From Pohlia nutans (taxonomy: Eukaryota; Streptophyta; Bryopsida; Bryales; Mniaceae): DNA of 64,000 nt. The notes beneath the pieces are model-generated. The model saw only the letters and a program-made list of their open reading frames with translations, searched no databases and was not told where the DNA came from. The position numbers were made by a program, and so were the translations under genes. The stretch is from assembly GCA_022496805.1 (NCBI GenBank), contig CM040096.1, positions 15,129,501 through 15,193,500 of the forward strand. The letters are read 5' to 3'. Positions 42,507 through 54,534 of the stretch are shown piece after piece. Position 1 is the stretch's first letter; the number at the start of each line of letters is the position of its first letter.

Positions 42507-44400
42507 AAGTAGCTTCACCAACAGAGAAATTGTATTTGTTACAAACTTGTTGACCTAAGAGTGAGAAATAATCTTCACAACAATGAGATCCTACCCTACT
42601 TAATTCAATTGGAAGATGTGAAAAAAAATCCCTCATCACCATGATGTAACACACAATGGTATGGCATGCTATGATAAAATCTGTCAAACACTCCTTAGCC
42701 ATTAACTTATTTTTCAAGTAGTGCCTAAATCCATTGTAACGAATGTATGCACTACTCCCAGATATAGTACATGAACAACAAATGATGCCAATTTGACCTT
42801 TTCATATAAAGTTTGTTTACCATAGAAAGGACAAAAGCACTTTCAAGTGAACAATAGTACCTTTAACATGTTCTTGCAAATACTTACCACAATACATTAC
42901 TCTCTTTGTCAAGGCATTCCAAACATGCCCTCGCTTTAGAAAAGGCCAATCGTTGTACAACAAAGAAGTTTTGTTTGTATTTTACAATGATGTGATCCTC
43001 CAACATGCCGTGTTCTTCATTGGAAAAAGCTTCAAATATTAGCATTAGATGATTTTTGTGAGCTAGATACATACCCTAAAAATAATTCCATGTATTGGAC
43101 AAAAGAAGATTTTTTAAATTTTTCCCCACATGAGGTGGGTGGGTTTAATTTGAGTCATGATCATGGAGCGATTGTCAACCATTTCAGCTTTCATATGAAA
43201 AGAAAGAGATTCAATTCCATATAAGCTCCCCTTGACACACTTTCTAACATCAAATTTTGTTGTCTACTATCCCCATGAGACCTATGTCCAACCAATGGAC
43301 CAATCACAAGTTCAATGTATTTTTTGTGAACTTAGACTTCTAATCGTGTTTGTTGGTTTTTCTAGAGCCTCAAAATCAAATTTATTACATGTTGTTAAGA
43401 TACTATAAACTAATCTAGACATGCCTTCCAAAACTAGGTTGCAAATGAGTACACAACACATAGTCCCAATTTCATAATTTTCAAAAGTTGTCTTCAAATC
43501 AAATGTAACAACTGATTGTTTAAGTTCAAATTTACAAATGTGTTTTAAATTTGTAGAAGTAACTTTCATAGTACAAAATCCATCTATATGATCTAATCTA
43601 GGATTCCATGTTGCTAATTGGATTGTCTTAGTTTCATCTTCATTGCATTCTATTGGTAATGGACATAGAATCACATTTAATTCTTTTTTACAAGTGTGAA
43701 GAATAGAAGCTATGTATTTAAAAGTTTCCTCTTGAATGCCTATGACATAAATAAAACCATCCTTTCTAAATCAGTAGTTGTAGTATTTAAAATTGGTCCA
43801 CATAAATTTATACTTATGAAAGAGTGAACTGAAGAACCTCCAATGCTCGCTAGGACTACTTCATACAATTGAAGAGTACTAGGGTGTTATAGCTTTCCAT
43901 TTTTCATTCCATTATTTGTGTGAACACTCAATAAATTCTTAAGCATATCATTGAGAAAATAATACAAGGTTTTTTATTTTCAAATAAGTCTGATTTAGAT
44001 GTTCTAAGGAACAACTCTGCAATCTCAAGTAATTGCCTTCCTTAAAATTAGAGGTGAATTTAGTAAACAAATAATTTATACTAGTTACTGCTCTTACAAG
44101 ATGAACCTTTAACAAGGAAATTTTGTCACACTGTAATTCATATCTCCCGTTATATCTAGATGCCCATTCCATGCAATAGTTGATGAACAAGTTGATGACT
44201 TCATTCCTTTGTAAATAGTCAATATTCACTTGTGTGCAAGTTCTCTCCGCTCGAATAAGTGTAGATGATTTCAATCTCATCACTTGTTTCCGAAAATCTG
44301 GAATAATTGGAAAGTAAGCAACAATGATCACAGAAAAAAATGCACAATTTACATATTAAAAGGCTCCTTTTATATGAATAAGTTCATTATTTTTAATTTT

Positions 44401-44474
44401 GAGTCATTAAAAACAGATCACAACCAACATTTAGTCGTTAAAGACAAGTCACATTGAACAAGATTTCTACTAGT
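44401..44474. mobile_element. Truncated copy of the CACTA-type MITE
   Basis: Matches the right half of the MITE at 45035-45183 (TTTAGTCGTTAAAGACAAGT, then CAAGATTTCTACTAGT). The left half is missing. It lies in a probable intron of the surrounding pseudogene. Confidence 0.7.
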
Positions 44475-45034
44475 TAATGTGCAAATCTATTGTACTAACT
44501 TTGGATACTTGTCAATCAAACAAACATGTTCAGACTTATAAATAACATATTGACAACAAGTAATTTCAACAGTGAATTGAATAATGAATGCTAATCTGAC
44601 ATTCAAAATTAAATATACCTTCATTATTGAGCTTTTGAATCCAATCCTTCTCCCTTTGAATTGTTGAAACCTCCTTAAAAGCTTGTTCTACAACTTTCTG
44701 GGCCTTGGATTTTGAAAGAAGGCAATTTCATGCACATTTTTTTGAGATCCTTCCTTAGGTTTCAAATGAATAGAGAAATATTGAAGATTGTTACAAATTT
44801 GGGGAGAAAATTCCTTGTCACAAGGTACACAATACAACACCCACAAACCTTCTTTTTTTTTCTTTCACACTCAAGTTTGGATGATATTCTCCAAATTGAT
44901 CAAATGGATATGTAATATGTAACTTCTCCCAATTTTTCTTAGGCGTAGGAAGTATGCTAAGTTTTTGAATTTGATCAACATCTGGAACAACATAAGCAGA
45001 CAATCTAGATGATCCATGAGACTCAGAATCAACT

Positions 45035-45183
45035 CACTAGTAAAAAAATTGTCAAATGTAACTTGTCTTTAATGACTAAATTCTGTTGTGCCTTGCATGT
45101 CCATAATGACAATATCGTAAACAAATCACAATAGTCATTTAGTCGTTAAAGATAAGTCACATTTGACAAGATTTCTGCTAGTG
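45035..45183. mobile_element. CACTA-type MITE, 149 bp
   Basis: Begins CACTAGTAAAAAAATTGTC and ends GACAAGATTTCTGCTAGTG. Inverted terminal repeats extend about 47 bp with scattered mismatches. 3-bp target duplication ACT lies at 45032-45034 and 45184-45186, the CACTA hallmark. It splits a minus-strand coding segment between SG and DSES codons. Confidence 0.88.
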
Positions 45184-45494
45184 ACTCCACTCTTGTCCAA
45201 TTTGATCTTCATTGGAAATGGTTTTGAAATAGGGTTCTCTAGATGACCACGGCATGATATCTTCTCACAGATAAACCCACTTCATGTTCCAATGTTCTCT
45301 TGGACACTCACTACAAGCTTCTCATAGTAGTTTTTGTGGCAACCACAACACCCACATTTTTTAGGATTGTCCACAGACGGTAAAAAACATTGACAAAAAT
45401 CTAAAGTGCTACTTTTAAAGCAACCACGTTCATATGGAAATGTTCCTACCACAACATGGAAATGACGATGGCACCCACAACAATCACAACTCAT

Positions 45495-47281
45495 AGGGTT
45501 TTAACAAACCTCAAACTCTTGGCAACCTCAATTCACACCACAAATCACCTTTGCACACTTCATCCAAGAGACCTCCATTGCTAAAAGAGACTTCCACACT
45601 TATTAAATTCGCTACAACCTCACCAAAAGCTTCAAGCCAAAGACAAAGTTCTCACTGTGAACTAAAGTTAAAGTTGTCAAAGGAGAAGCGGCCGCTGGCT
45701 AAAAGTTTAAAAGGTTGTGCAAGGAGAGGAGGAAAAATCAGGTAGATTGAGAGTGGGTATCAAATCTCGTACTAAACTAAATTTTGAATTAGTGAGGCAC
45801 ATAAAATAGTGTGCATTTAACACTGGTATTAATTTTAAAATTGAGGTTAAACTTATTATATGTCTTACAAATTCTATATGTTGTATTAAGAAATTAACAT
45901 TTTATGCCTAATGTTACATAATTGTATCAAGAATTGTTGAAACCCTTCTTTTAAAATAAATGAGATATTTGGAGATGGTGGTGTTCATTCTCATCCTAAT
46001 GTGCGATATTAGAAGACATAAATTTTACTAGTAGAAATTTAAATTATACCTATGACTCATTATTATTATCTTTTTGATGTATAACTCTTTATTTAGCACC
46101 TTAGTATAGACTAGAAATAAGCAAGTTATTTATGCTACATTGTTCATTCTATTAAGTGTCATCTATAATTTAATATAACACTATAATGGTGCAACATAGA
46201 ATAAATGAATCTTTTTGTTTCATTGTGCACCTTAGAATCACCATCAAAAAGTTTTTTAGCAGATAGTTATTTAAACATGTGACAAGTGCAATCAACAAGT
46301 GGTTGTAATCACCAAGTGGCTATGGTAATCAATATACAACCAACACAAATTCTAAAGCTTTGTAAATAGTGTTCATCAATAGGTACTTAAATTCATGGTA
46401 AATATTCCTAATCTTTCATAGGACAATAAAATAGTGTGTTAGACACTAAATAGAATAAATAATGTAATTTCCAACATCATGCATGAATGTGAATTGATCT
46501 TTTAGTGCTCATGAAATTCAATTTAACCTCAACATTTCCTACATTAATGATAAAATATGTAATTTTCATGTATCTTGTTAACTACCTCATCTTGAGGATG
46601 GCCAAAAATGGCACTTCATTTCAACTGTTTTTTTGGTTTAGGATCCCATCAAAAGAAGGCTACCCAGATTTTTCATAATCTCAACTTCATTTGCTATTAT
46701 CTTGACATCCATACAATCAAATGTTTTGAAAATTTGAAGGATGGTTTATAAGGCCTAAGAGTACAAGATCCTACTGTTAGAATGTGAAAAACATGGTTTT
46801 AAAAGCATTCAGATATCATCAACAAAAATAACCAAAATGAGGCAGTTTTGGGTGGGGGATCCCCCTTGGGCGTTTAAAAAGAAATTTTTTTTTTTTAAAC
46901 AACATTTATTTTCAAACAATTTTCAAAGTTCACAAGAGGTAGACTCCTAATTCCAAACATATACCCAACCATTTCCAAAAATGAGATGGCCCATTGTCTA
47001 ATTTGCAATGATTCCAAACCAACTTTCATAGAGCCTAGAATACTCCCATGTCACCGAGTATTGAATACCATCATACGTATGTTCTTCAACAATGTTTTAT
47101 CAACCAAGGTAAGTGACCTAATTGTGATCCTTATCCAAAACCAACTTCTACAAATTCTTGCCTATGATGTACACATTATGAACATGAGAGCCTAGAATCA
47201 ATTTTGAGTACACCTATATTTAGTACTTTTAGTACTTTGAATTTTTTAAATTTACTCATACAATGTCCAAAAAATACAAGC
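45495..47281. other. Intergenic, no gene seen
   Basis: AT-rich. 45551-45745 is a lysine/serine-rich ORF without recognisable motif, upstream of the zinc-finger pseudogene and possibly its 5' flank. GGGGGATCCCCC-like palindrome near 46855-46868. Confidence 0.45.
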
Positions 47282-47451
47282 TAAGGTAGACATACCCATT
47301 ACCATCCATTTAAGAATTTCGTCCTCATGTACCAAGGGTATACATTTCAAGGGTATACATTTGTATTCTAAAATGAAGGCCTCCAATACATGCGGATGGA
47401 ATTGAGTGTTGGGTGGTAATGGGTAGGGTGGTAATGGGTATGTCTACCTTA
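47282..47451. mobile_element. MITE with perfect 23-bp TIRs
   Basis: The 23 bases 47282-47304 (starting TAAGGTAGACATACCC) are exactly inverted at 47429-47451. No coding capacity. The outer TA/TAA could be a target duplication (mariner or Harbinger type), so the superfamily is open. Confidence 0.85.
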
Positions 47452-48360
47452 ACGTACTTCCTTCGTCATTTGTCTTTCAGACATCATTTGTAAAGAGGCA
47501 AGTTTGAGCAACAAACAAGGCATGTACATCTACCACCACAATCACGTTTCCTGAAGCCAAAAAGGGGAGTCAACCATGCCCCAAAAAAGACTACAGAACC
47601 CCCAAAATTAGAAACCCAATCCCCTTTTCGGTCAGAAGAAGAGATCTGGCCCAGGCCATAACATAACATGGAATAGACAGCACTCACAATCAGTACACAG
47701 TCAGCATTGGAAGGCTCAGCCTCACAGACCGCTGTCAGAAAAACCAACCCTCAGAAATTTCCCCACCCAGTCTGCAACTGAATCCAAAGCGGTCCAATCA
47801 GAAAGTCAGAAAAGCCCACACAAGAGTTGCTTACAAAAAGAAAGTCACACAATTACGCTCCAAGCCACAGAGAAAATTGACCCCTCAAGGACCAAAGATG
47901 AGGTTTTCAATGACAAATTCATTTTATCATATTAACAAAATTATAATTCAGATGGGACCAATTTTATATCACCGGAATCAATGAAGAACATCGCATGTGT
48001 TAGTCAAAAAACAAATAAATATTGAACAAAAGGAAGTCCACATAGGACCTACTCAATTCGAGTTTTAAAAAAAAAAGGCCACAGACAGTAGAAAACACAT
48101 ACAACATAAGACGAAGTTGATCATCCTTGATATTGATAGGCTCCAACACATGTCATATACAGCTTGTGAAGATGGAACGAATTTGATTCCTGAGCGCTTA
48201 TGCAATGTGAAGCCTACACGTGCTAATTCTTAGATTCCTTTGCACAAATAGCAGCAGTGTGGCTAAAAGGTTGAAGGGGGAGAGGGAGGGGTTTCAGACC
48301 TATACAGCTGAGCAACCGAGATGACAACCCGGCCATGGCATGGAATGTGTGTTGAGATGC
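47452..48360. other. 3' flank of the RING ligase gene
   Basis: No supported gene. An 87-codon minus ORF (47484-47747) has no recognisable domain and may lie in the downstream transcript of the RING gene. Confidence 0.4.
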
Positions 48361-51181
48361 TCACTTGAGATGCGTCTCGTAGGCATCGTAAAGAGCAAAC
48401 ACACTCTCGGAGATTAACAGGGGAAGTTTCTCTATGTACAGAAATAGTCGTTGCAGGTTGTCCCGTGTAATTTTATCTACATCCTCCACGTCCGCCGAGT
48501 CCGTGAAGATCCATAAGTCGCCTGAGTTGACTCGCCGTAGACTGTCTCGACAGAACGGGCACGACTGTGATCGCCCACGCCTGCACCCCATCCACACACA
48601 CATTACGTTTTCCATACAGCCAAACAATCATGTTAACCGTTAGAGCATGCACACCCTTCTCCCTTCAATTCACCCCACTGCAGAATAATCACATCCAAGA
48701 TTTGGTGTCAGAAGCTATCCTCTCCACACCCTTGAACTAATATAATCACCCTCTGTATAGTGCATGAACCAATCACAATCACTATACATGGGTAATCATT
48801 ATTGTCCATCAATCTAGGATACCGAGCCCTTCCTTGAATTAGCTATAGAGGGACTACAGAGGGACTATAGAAGCATCAATATATTTGGCCCAAAAGGCAT
48901 GGCTCTCTCACATGCCCTGCAAAAACAACATTAAATACAAGGATATTACATCCAATTTCCAGAGTCAAGGGTGGATTTCCAGAGTCAAGGTGGATACAGG
49001 CGAAGGGTGCGCATGCTCTTAAAGATGCTCAAACCTCCTTGGGCTCATAATCTTCTATCGGTAATTAAAATAATCATTTTTCTAGAAACAATCAATCACT
49101 GCTCCGTATTTAACCTTCTTTGCAAATGTCATAGACTATTCTAGAATTGGAGCGCAGCAACCAATTACAGCCACAATGGTTTTGTGACTCATCCACAAGC
49201 AGATAACCAAGATTAGACCTCACAGTTTGCCAAATTGGAAAAGCCATTCTTTTTTCCTCAAAGTACTAGCCCCCTCATAGAGATTTTGAAATAGACTTCT
49301 GTACACCAGTTCTATTGCAAACACCAATCACAACCATTGCATTTTCCTACTCCGAAAGTAGAGGAAGACATAATCCTCACAATTTTTAAACTCCAAAGAA
49401 TAGGAAGACCTAATCCTCACCCTGGTGAAGACAAATTCGAGGTTTGATAAACCCTATTGGGACACGTTTATAAAACAAGAGGAAGTTTCTCAGCGCGGAG
49501 AGAGCTCTGCAGGAAATGCCAGTGTAGGCTGGACTGGGGCTACTATGGAAAAGTACTAGTGGGAACAAATTCCAGACTGGAACAATCGATTGAGACAAAC
49601 TCATCCTCAAATGTATAATAGATAACACGAAAAGCGAGGAATTGAGTAGGATGAGTGGTGGAGGAGGAGGCTCACCAATCACGGTAACAAGTGATGCACA
49701 TGACGTGATTGCAATCAGGAAGAGCAATCTTGGGGTTCCTCTCCATGCAAATACCACACTCAATCTCACGTTCCAGGTCCACCTCTGACATGTGACTGCA
49801 TTCCTCGTCGCGTTTCTTGTACCGCTCTTGACATTTGGCCTTCTGCTTCAGATCCTCCACCCCCGTCATCCCAGCCTGCAGCTGTTGTAAGGACGGGTAT
49901 ATGTGCCCTGACCACAACACCACGTTGACATGGAACATCAACTTTGGTCGAAAATTCTCAGAGATTGCTTTAGCATTAAAAATACACTAATGTGTAGAGG
50001 ATACTAAAAACTGTCCCGTCTCCTATGACCTTGTTACCAACAGCAACTCATCTATTCGTAGCCTTCAATTAGCAAGTGGTGTAAGCATGAATTTTGAATG
50101 AAAATGAGGTAGTATACTGTCTACAACCTCCCACTTTGGAAATTGCATAAGAAAATCATACAGTGATAAATAATTGAGAGAGTTCGGCTCTTGTACTAAA
50201 AGGTTTACAGTGACCTCCCAATGAAAGCACAATCCTACATATTGGTTAAAGAGTATCCTGTATTTTAACAAGGAGAAAACAAACCCTACCATAAAATTCG
50301 CCGAGGCTGGCCTTCCTTTCTTGTGTCGACATGGTTGTGGTTCCATCCAAATACACCTGCAAAATTGACCCATGTCAATTAGACCATAACCAAGTAGCAG
50401 CGAGAGAGAGAATTGCTACAAATACACGAATGTACGTCTCCAACGCAGCAGCAACAGTTAGTGATTTTAATCGACATGGTTTGGAATCCAGATAAAATTA
50501 GGGCTTGGATTAATACTCCCTCTGTTCCAGTTTGATTGCCGTAAACCAACACTATTTCTTTGTTCATTTGCGGCAATCAAACTGGAACAGAGGGAGTAGA
50601 ATACAATGAGCCTTCCCGGAACAACAACAATTTGACCTAATTGTGTCTTCTTGTACAAAACAAAGTCTTCATTATAGGGCTCCAATCCCAAACACAAGGA
50701 ATGAAAGAGGAAGAGGCTCTCTACCTTGTAGATAAGAATGCGAAGCAGCCCCAATGCACCAGCCAAGCTGCAATCCGTCCATTGTACCAGGAATAAAAAC
50801 AAGTGTGCTACCGGACTATAAGATAACCGCATTTGCAGGCACGCCCCATCATAATCCCTTGGCACCTCCGATGCCCTGCTCACACACACAAAGTGATTAA
50901 AGTCAACCCTTGCAAGTATAAAAAAATTCCTTGAAGACGCAATGTAAAAAACAAAGCTTCAAAAAATGATACTTTAGGTTATCGACCTCTCTACAATCCG
51001 TTACTTCAATAACAGCAAAAAGAATGTTAAAAATTGAACATCGCCACCTAATTCTCTAAAAGGTGAAATCTGAACAAAGAATCAAATGAACTTACAGAGT
51101 GTTTGCATGCTGGATGTCGGCCTCCAGAACCTTGAGAGATTCCTTGTAGGACTTGCACTGCGCCATATCCAAGAGAAGCAT
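48361..51181 (-). CDS. AIRP2: RING-type E3 ubiquitin ligase, AIRP2-like, intact
   Basis: Family role: cytosolic E3 ligase; Arabidopsis AIRP2 acts positively in abscisic acid and drought responses. Exons (minus): 51181-51096, 50875-50725, 50356-50290, 49907-49676, 48580-48361, summing to 756 nt or 251 residues, close to the usual 240-250. All borders are GT/AG and phases match. Motifs in order: SYKESLKVLEADIQHAN, LQMRLSYSPVAHLFLFLVQW, DGTTTMSTQERKAS, then a C3HC4 RING with C152, C155, C167, H169, C172, C175, C186, C189 (ECGICME ... SQSCPFC), and the family tail RVNSGDLWIFTDS. The start is either ATG 51181 or, five codons later, ATG 51166 (MAQCKSYK), which looks more conserved. Intron two carries a Stowaway MITE. 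No breaks seen. Confidence 0.95.
50516..50596. mobile_element. Stowaway MITE in intron 2 of the RING gene
   Basis: 81 bp with perfect 26-bp inverted repeats (50516-50541 and 50571-50596) beginning CTCCCTCTGTTCCAG, flanked by TA on each side. It would fold into a near-complete hairpin and looks young. Confidence 0.95.
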
Positions 51182-51365
51182 CTCAACAAGAAAAAAAACC
51201 TATCCAATTGTTTGTTTGTTGTCTTCCTTTAACGCGTGTTGATGAAAACACGAAGGGACTGAAACCCTCACAGCAGCAATTAACCACACATAATAATAAG
51301 AGGAGAAATGTGCAGCCTTAGTAAGGCTGGCCTCATCCTACCCTCCCATCTCCATAACCCAAAAG

Positions 51366-51376
51366 TATATATATAT
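51366..51376 (-). promoter_or_regulatory. Candidate TATA box of the RING gene
   Basis: TATATATATAT about 185-195 bp upstream of the start codon, allowing a 5' leader of roughly 150 bp. Position only; no other core element checked. Confidence 0.4.
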
Positions 51377-51381
51377 GGGGT

Positions 51382-52320
51382 TGCACCTCGCCAAGAACAA
51401 AACCCACTGGTCACTATAATAACTGCAACAAGGAGAGCAACAACGACAGCAACAACAAGAATATGTACACAAACAGTGAAGTTGTTGTTCTTGACGTTGG
51501 CGTTTCGGACAACGTACTGACGCCAATTGTCGACCAAAAGTGGAATTGGCGAGTGATCGAATTCTGCTTACTTCAAACGCTACTGTGGTTGTGAATGCTA
51601 ATAAGGGAGTGAGAGTGGCAATAAGTCAATTGTTGGAGGCGAATACCAAGTCTCTTCTCTTTGTGATGCGCTTGAACACCCGGATTCTTAGTTCTTCTTG
51701 TGTCTGTCTCGGGGGGCGGGTGTTTTTAAGCAAAGGACGGATGTGGGTCCAGCACGACATGCGACCGGAAATACACATAAAAAAAGCGAGATAAAATGCT
51801 GTGACAGTCAAATCTTCTATTGCTGCATCATCAGAATCAATCCATTCCTTTCCTGCAGGGAAGACGATGATGGCGCACGGCAGGCAGGGCAGAGTCATCA
51901 ATGCCTTGACTGGCACGGCAGCCCGCTGGCCGGCCGGCGGCTCTTCCCTCTTGTGCCGTAGCGGTAGCTTTGCTCTGCTAAATTTGCTTTCCTTTCCTTT
52001 TTCCCATCCAAAAATTAGGGCTACGCGATGCTATGCACAACCGTTGTCGAAATGAAAGTCGTCATTTTTCATGCCTTTTGAAACAAACTTCATATTTTGA
52101 TAATTTATTCATACTATTTATTCATAAAGATTATTATTGATGCTTGAATCTCAAATTATATGTTGTAATGTTCTCCTTTAAAATGATAGAATTAAAAGTA
52201 TTGAAAATGAGTTTTGTTCCATTGGCCTTTTGTTCGGTGGGCACTAAGTCATTGACATTACGAACGGACACTTTATTCACGCTGGCCTTGTCTGAGGCTG
52301 GAGTTTCTATCTATCTATCT
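51382..52320. other. Upstream flank of the RING gene; no second gene supported
   Basis: GC content is higher around 51640-51960, with several overlapping ORFs on both strands and no recognised domain. 52217-52281 repeats a block at 10993-11056. Confidence 0.4.
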
Positions 52321-52322
52321 AT

Positions 52323-52710
52323 TGAGAATGTAAAATATTGATTATAAAATTACTCAAAAATGAACACTTGAGAGTTTCAATATCACAAACTTTATGATTT
52401 GTTTTTTTCAAAAAAATAGAATTCTTTTAGACGTTTCTCTTTTCTTTTCTCTAACCACGAGATTCTAATACGTGAAGTAAAAGTTGAATAAAATTAAAAA
52501 TTAAAAAAGAACAAAAATACAAAGGTAAAATAAGAAAATGAAAAGTATTGAGAATGTAAAATATTGACTTCAAAATTGTACAGAAAGAAACTATCGGGAG
52601 TTTCAATATCACAAACTTTATGGTTTATAAATTATAAAATAAAATAAAACTCTCTTAGACATTTTTTTTATGAATCATGAGCTATTTTCCCAACCACATG
52701 GTTCTAGTGT
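52323..52710. repeat. Diverged tandem duplication, about 226-bp period
   Basis: GAGAATGTAAAATATTGA and, further on, GAGTTTCAATATCACAAACT occur at 52323-52410 and again at 52549-52625. Later parts also align (TTAGACGTTT / TTAGACATTT, AACCACGAG / AACCACATG). Confidence 0.75.
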
Positions 52711-54530
52711 TGTTGTTATTATTAATGTGTGGATTGACATTCATTGTTGAACGTATGTCTTTCAAAGTATGGCCCTCCAAGGCTGTATAGGGAGTGGCAC
52801 TAATTCCCACTTTATATTAGGAACCAGCCCGATTGTTGACATGAACCCAATTGATAAGTAAGTGGATCAATGACTGTATAGATGGTAGAAATGTGTAAGA
52901 TTCAACGATCAAGGTGCATTTGAAGTATTTGGGCCTGAGTCGTTAGATGAAATATAAAGCCTCTTAAGAGCTACGAGTTATTATTCCCAAAAAATAATTT
53001 TTTTAAATAATAAAATCATAAATCATAAAACTACTTTTAAATATTTAAAAATATTAAATGTGACGTGGATCTTGTGTAGTCAAATTTTGGCCATGTCAGA
53101 CTGGATATTAATTTTTAATAATTTTTGCTAAAATAAAAATTTCAATAAAAAATTAGATTCTGGCACCAATTTCAAAACGGCCCTTTGGAGGCTTCAAATC
53201 TCATCTAAGGTAACTATACCTAAAAGCGTGCACAAAAGTTGTGGAGAGCATCTTTGATGAATTCTATTGGTATTCAACAAATGTGTGTGAGAACAAGTTT
53301 ATGAGAAGGCCATAGCAAGAGGAATTTTTCAAATCCAATCCAAACTGAGTAAGATATTGGACGCCAAAGTTAAAATTCGTGCCTTCGTAAATATATTTTA
53401 AAGTGTCACCATAATACCCTGTGGAAGATGCATACTTGAGGAGAGGAAAAGCCATTTATTAACATTTGTAGAACGAAAAGATACGCAACATTTAATTGTA
53501 AACCGTGTGCATAATGTCAATAAATAAACTAATTATTACTGTAAACCGAGTCAGTACAATACAAAAAAAATGTTCAAATTATACTGTAATTTCAATCAGT
53601 ATTGTTCAAAAATCTTTCAAAAAATATTGACAACTAAATATACATAGTAAGTGCATTTAATAATTATACACAATAAACTGATGTGTGTTTTAATGTGACA
53701 CACCAACTGCTTTCTAAATTTAGCTTGGAGTTACTAGAGAAGTAAAATTTGTTTGCAATGGATTTTTTTCGTTTTGTGTGGTAATTTAAACCTGAACTTG
53801 CAAGTATTTGAGTATGTGTTGACCATGTAGATGACAAATGTGTGCTAGTTGTATCTCAATCTATTATTGATTGAGATTATTTACATATATAAACTTTAAA
53901 TTTTTTTACCGATGCATTTAATGTACACAAAAAATTATTGTAATACACCAAGTGCATTTAATACATAGCCATCAATTTAAGTATTGAAGTTACCATACAT
54001 GTCTACAATATCTTCATAAAAGCATACCATCGTGTCCAAATTAGATTTTATGTCTATTGCTTTCATGTTCCTAAGGATGTAATAATATCAATCTTATACT
54101 TACTAATGTTGGTTACATAGATCACAAGTACGTACTAAACTCAACAACCAAAATCAACAATTAACTCTTCTAAATTAGTACATTATGAGTGACATGCAAT
54201 TTACTAGTGAACATTGCACCATTCAAGTCAATTTATTCACAGTCCATTAAAGGACTGGTTGCTTTTAGGTATAGTTAATTAGAAGAAATTTCAAGCTTCC
54301 CAAGGACTATAAGTTCAGCTAAACTACCATGCAAAACAATTAATTAAAAAACATATATTAGTAATTTAAAAAATCCAATTTAACGTGCCCAAAATTTGGA
54401 CACATCAGATTTTTATTATTTTATTAGTTTTATTTTTAATATTTTTAATGTTTTATTTGCATGGCAATTTCATCAACCTTTTGGAGGCCTCAAAATGCTT
54501 GTAACGCAAAAACATCTTGATTCTAAAGCA
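52711..54530. other. Intergenic, no gene seen
   Basis: AT-rich. A 63-codon minus ORF at 53264-53455 is unrecognised. Confidence 0.5.
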
Positions 54531-54534
54531 ATTA

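Larger units (their letters stand above)
29785..42511 (+). mobile_element. Ty1/copia LTR retrotransposon, full length, interrupted
   Basis: Element 29790-42506 with 266-bp LTRs (TG...CA), a tRNA-Met-type primer site, gag-pol in Copia order (gag, protease, integrase, RT, RNase H), a purine tract before the 3' LTR, and 5-bp target duplication AAGTA at 29785-29789 and 42507-42511. The LTRs differ at 5 positions. A Gypsy element sits at 32036-38770 within its integrase. Coding breaks: frameshift near 31942, TGA at 39808-39810, frameshift near 40812. It inserted into the coding part of an older minus-strand pseudogene. Confidence 0.97.
42512..45494 (-). pseudogene. 5' part of a pseudogene with ZF-HD-like zinc finger
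   Basis: Reading right to left: ATG 45494 opens a frame with CDCCGCHRHFH and then a fuller finger, CQCFLPS ... CGCCGCHKNYYEK, matching the C..CGCH..(F/Y) signature of plant ZF-HD/MIF domains. After a frame slip the chain reads FPMKIKLDKSG, is cut by a MITE (45035-45183), and resumes at 45031 (DSESHGSSRLSAYVVPDVDQ). A BED-like segment follows (YCVPCDKEFSPQ ... IHLKPKEGSQKNVHE). Further exon-like pieces: 44303-43948 (FRKQVMRLKSSTLIRAERTC), 43879-43312, 43072-42884, and 42730-42512 (LSRVGSHCCEDYFSLLGQQV, ending FSVGEAT at the Copia insertion). Many frameshifts. The finger plus the EDYFSLLGQ block suggests a domesticated or transposon-borne transposase-like protein, but I do not recognise the family. 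Confidence 0.55.

Noticed and set aside
47484..47747. 87-codon minus-strand ORF downstream of the RING gene
   Set aside because: No domain, no conserved motif, no supporting splice or promoter signal.
51540..51961. Overlapping ORFs upstream of the RING gene
   Set aside because: Several frames on both strands are equally open; none has recognisable protein features.
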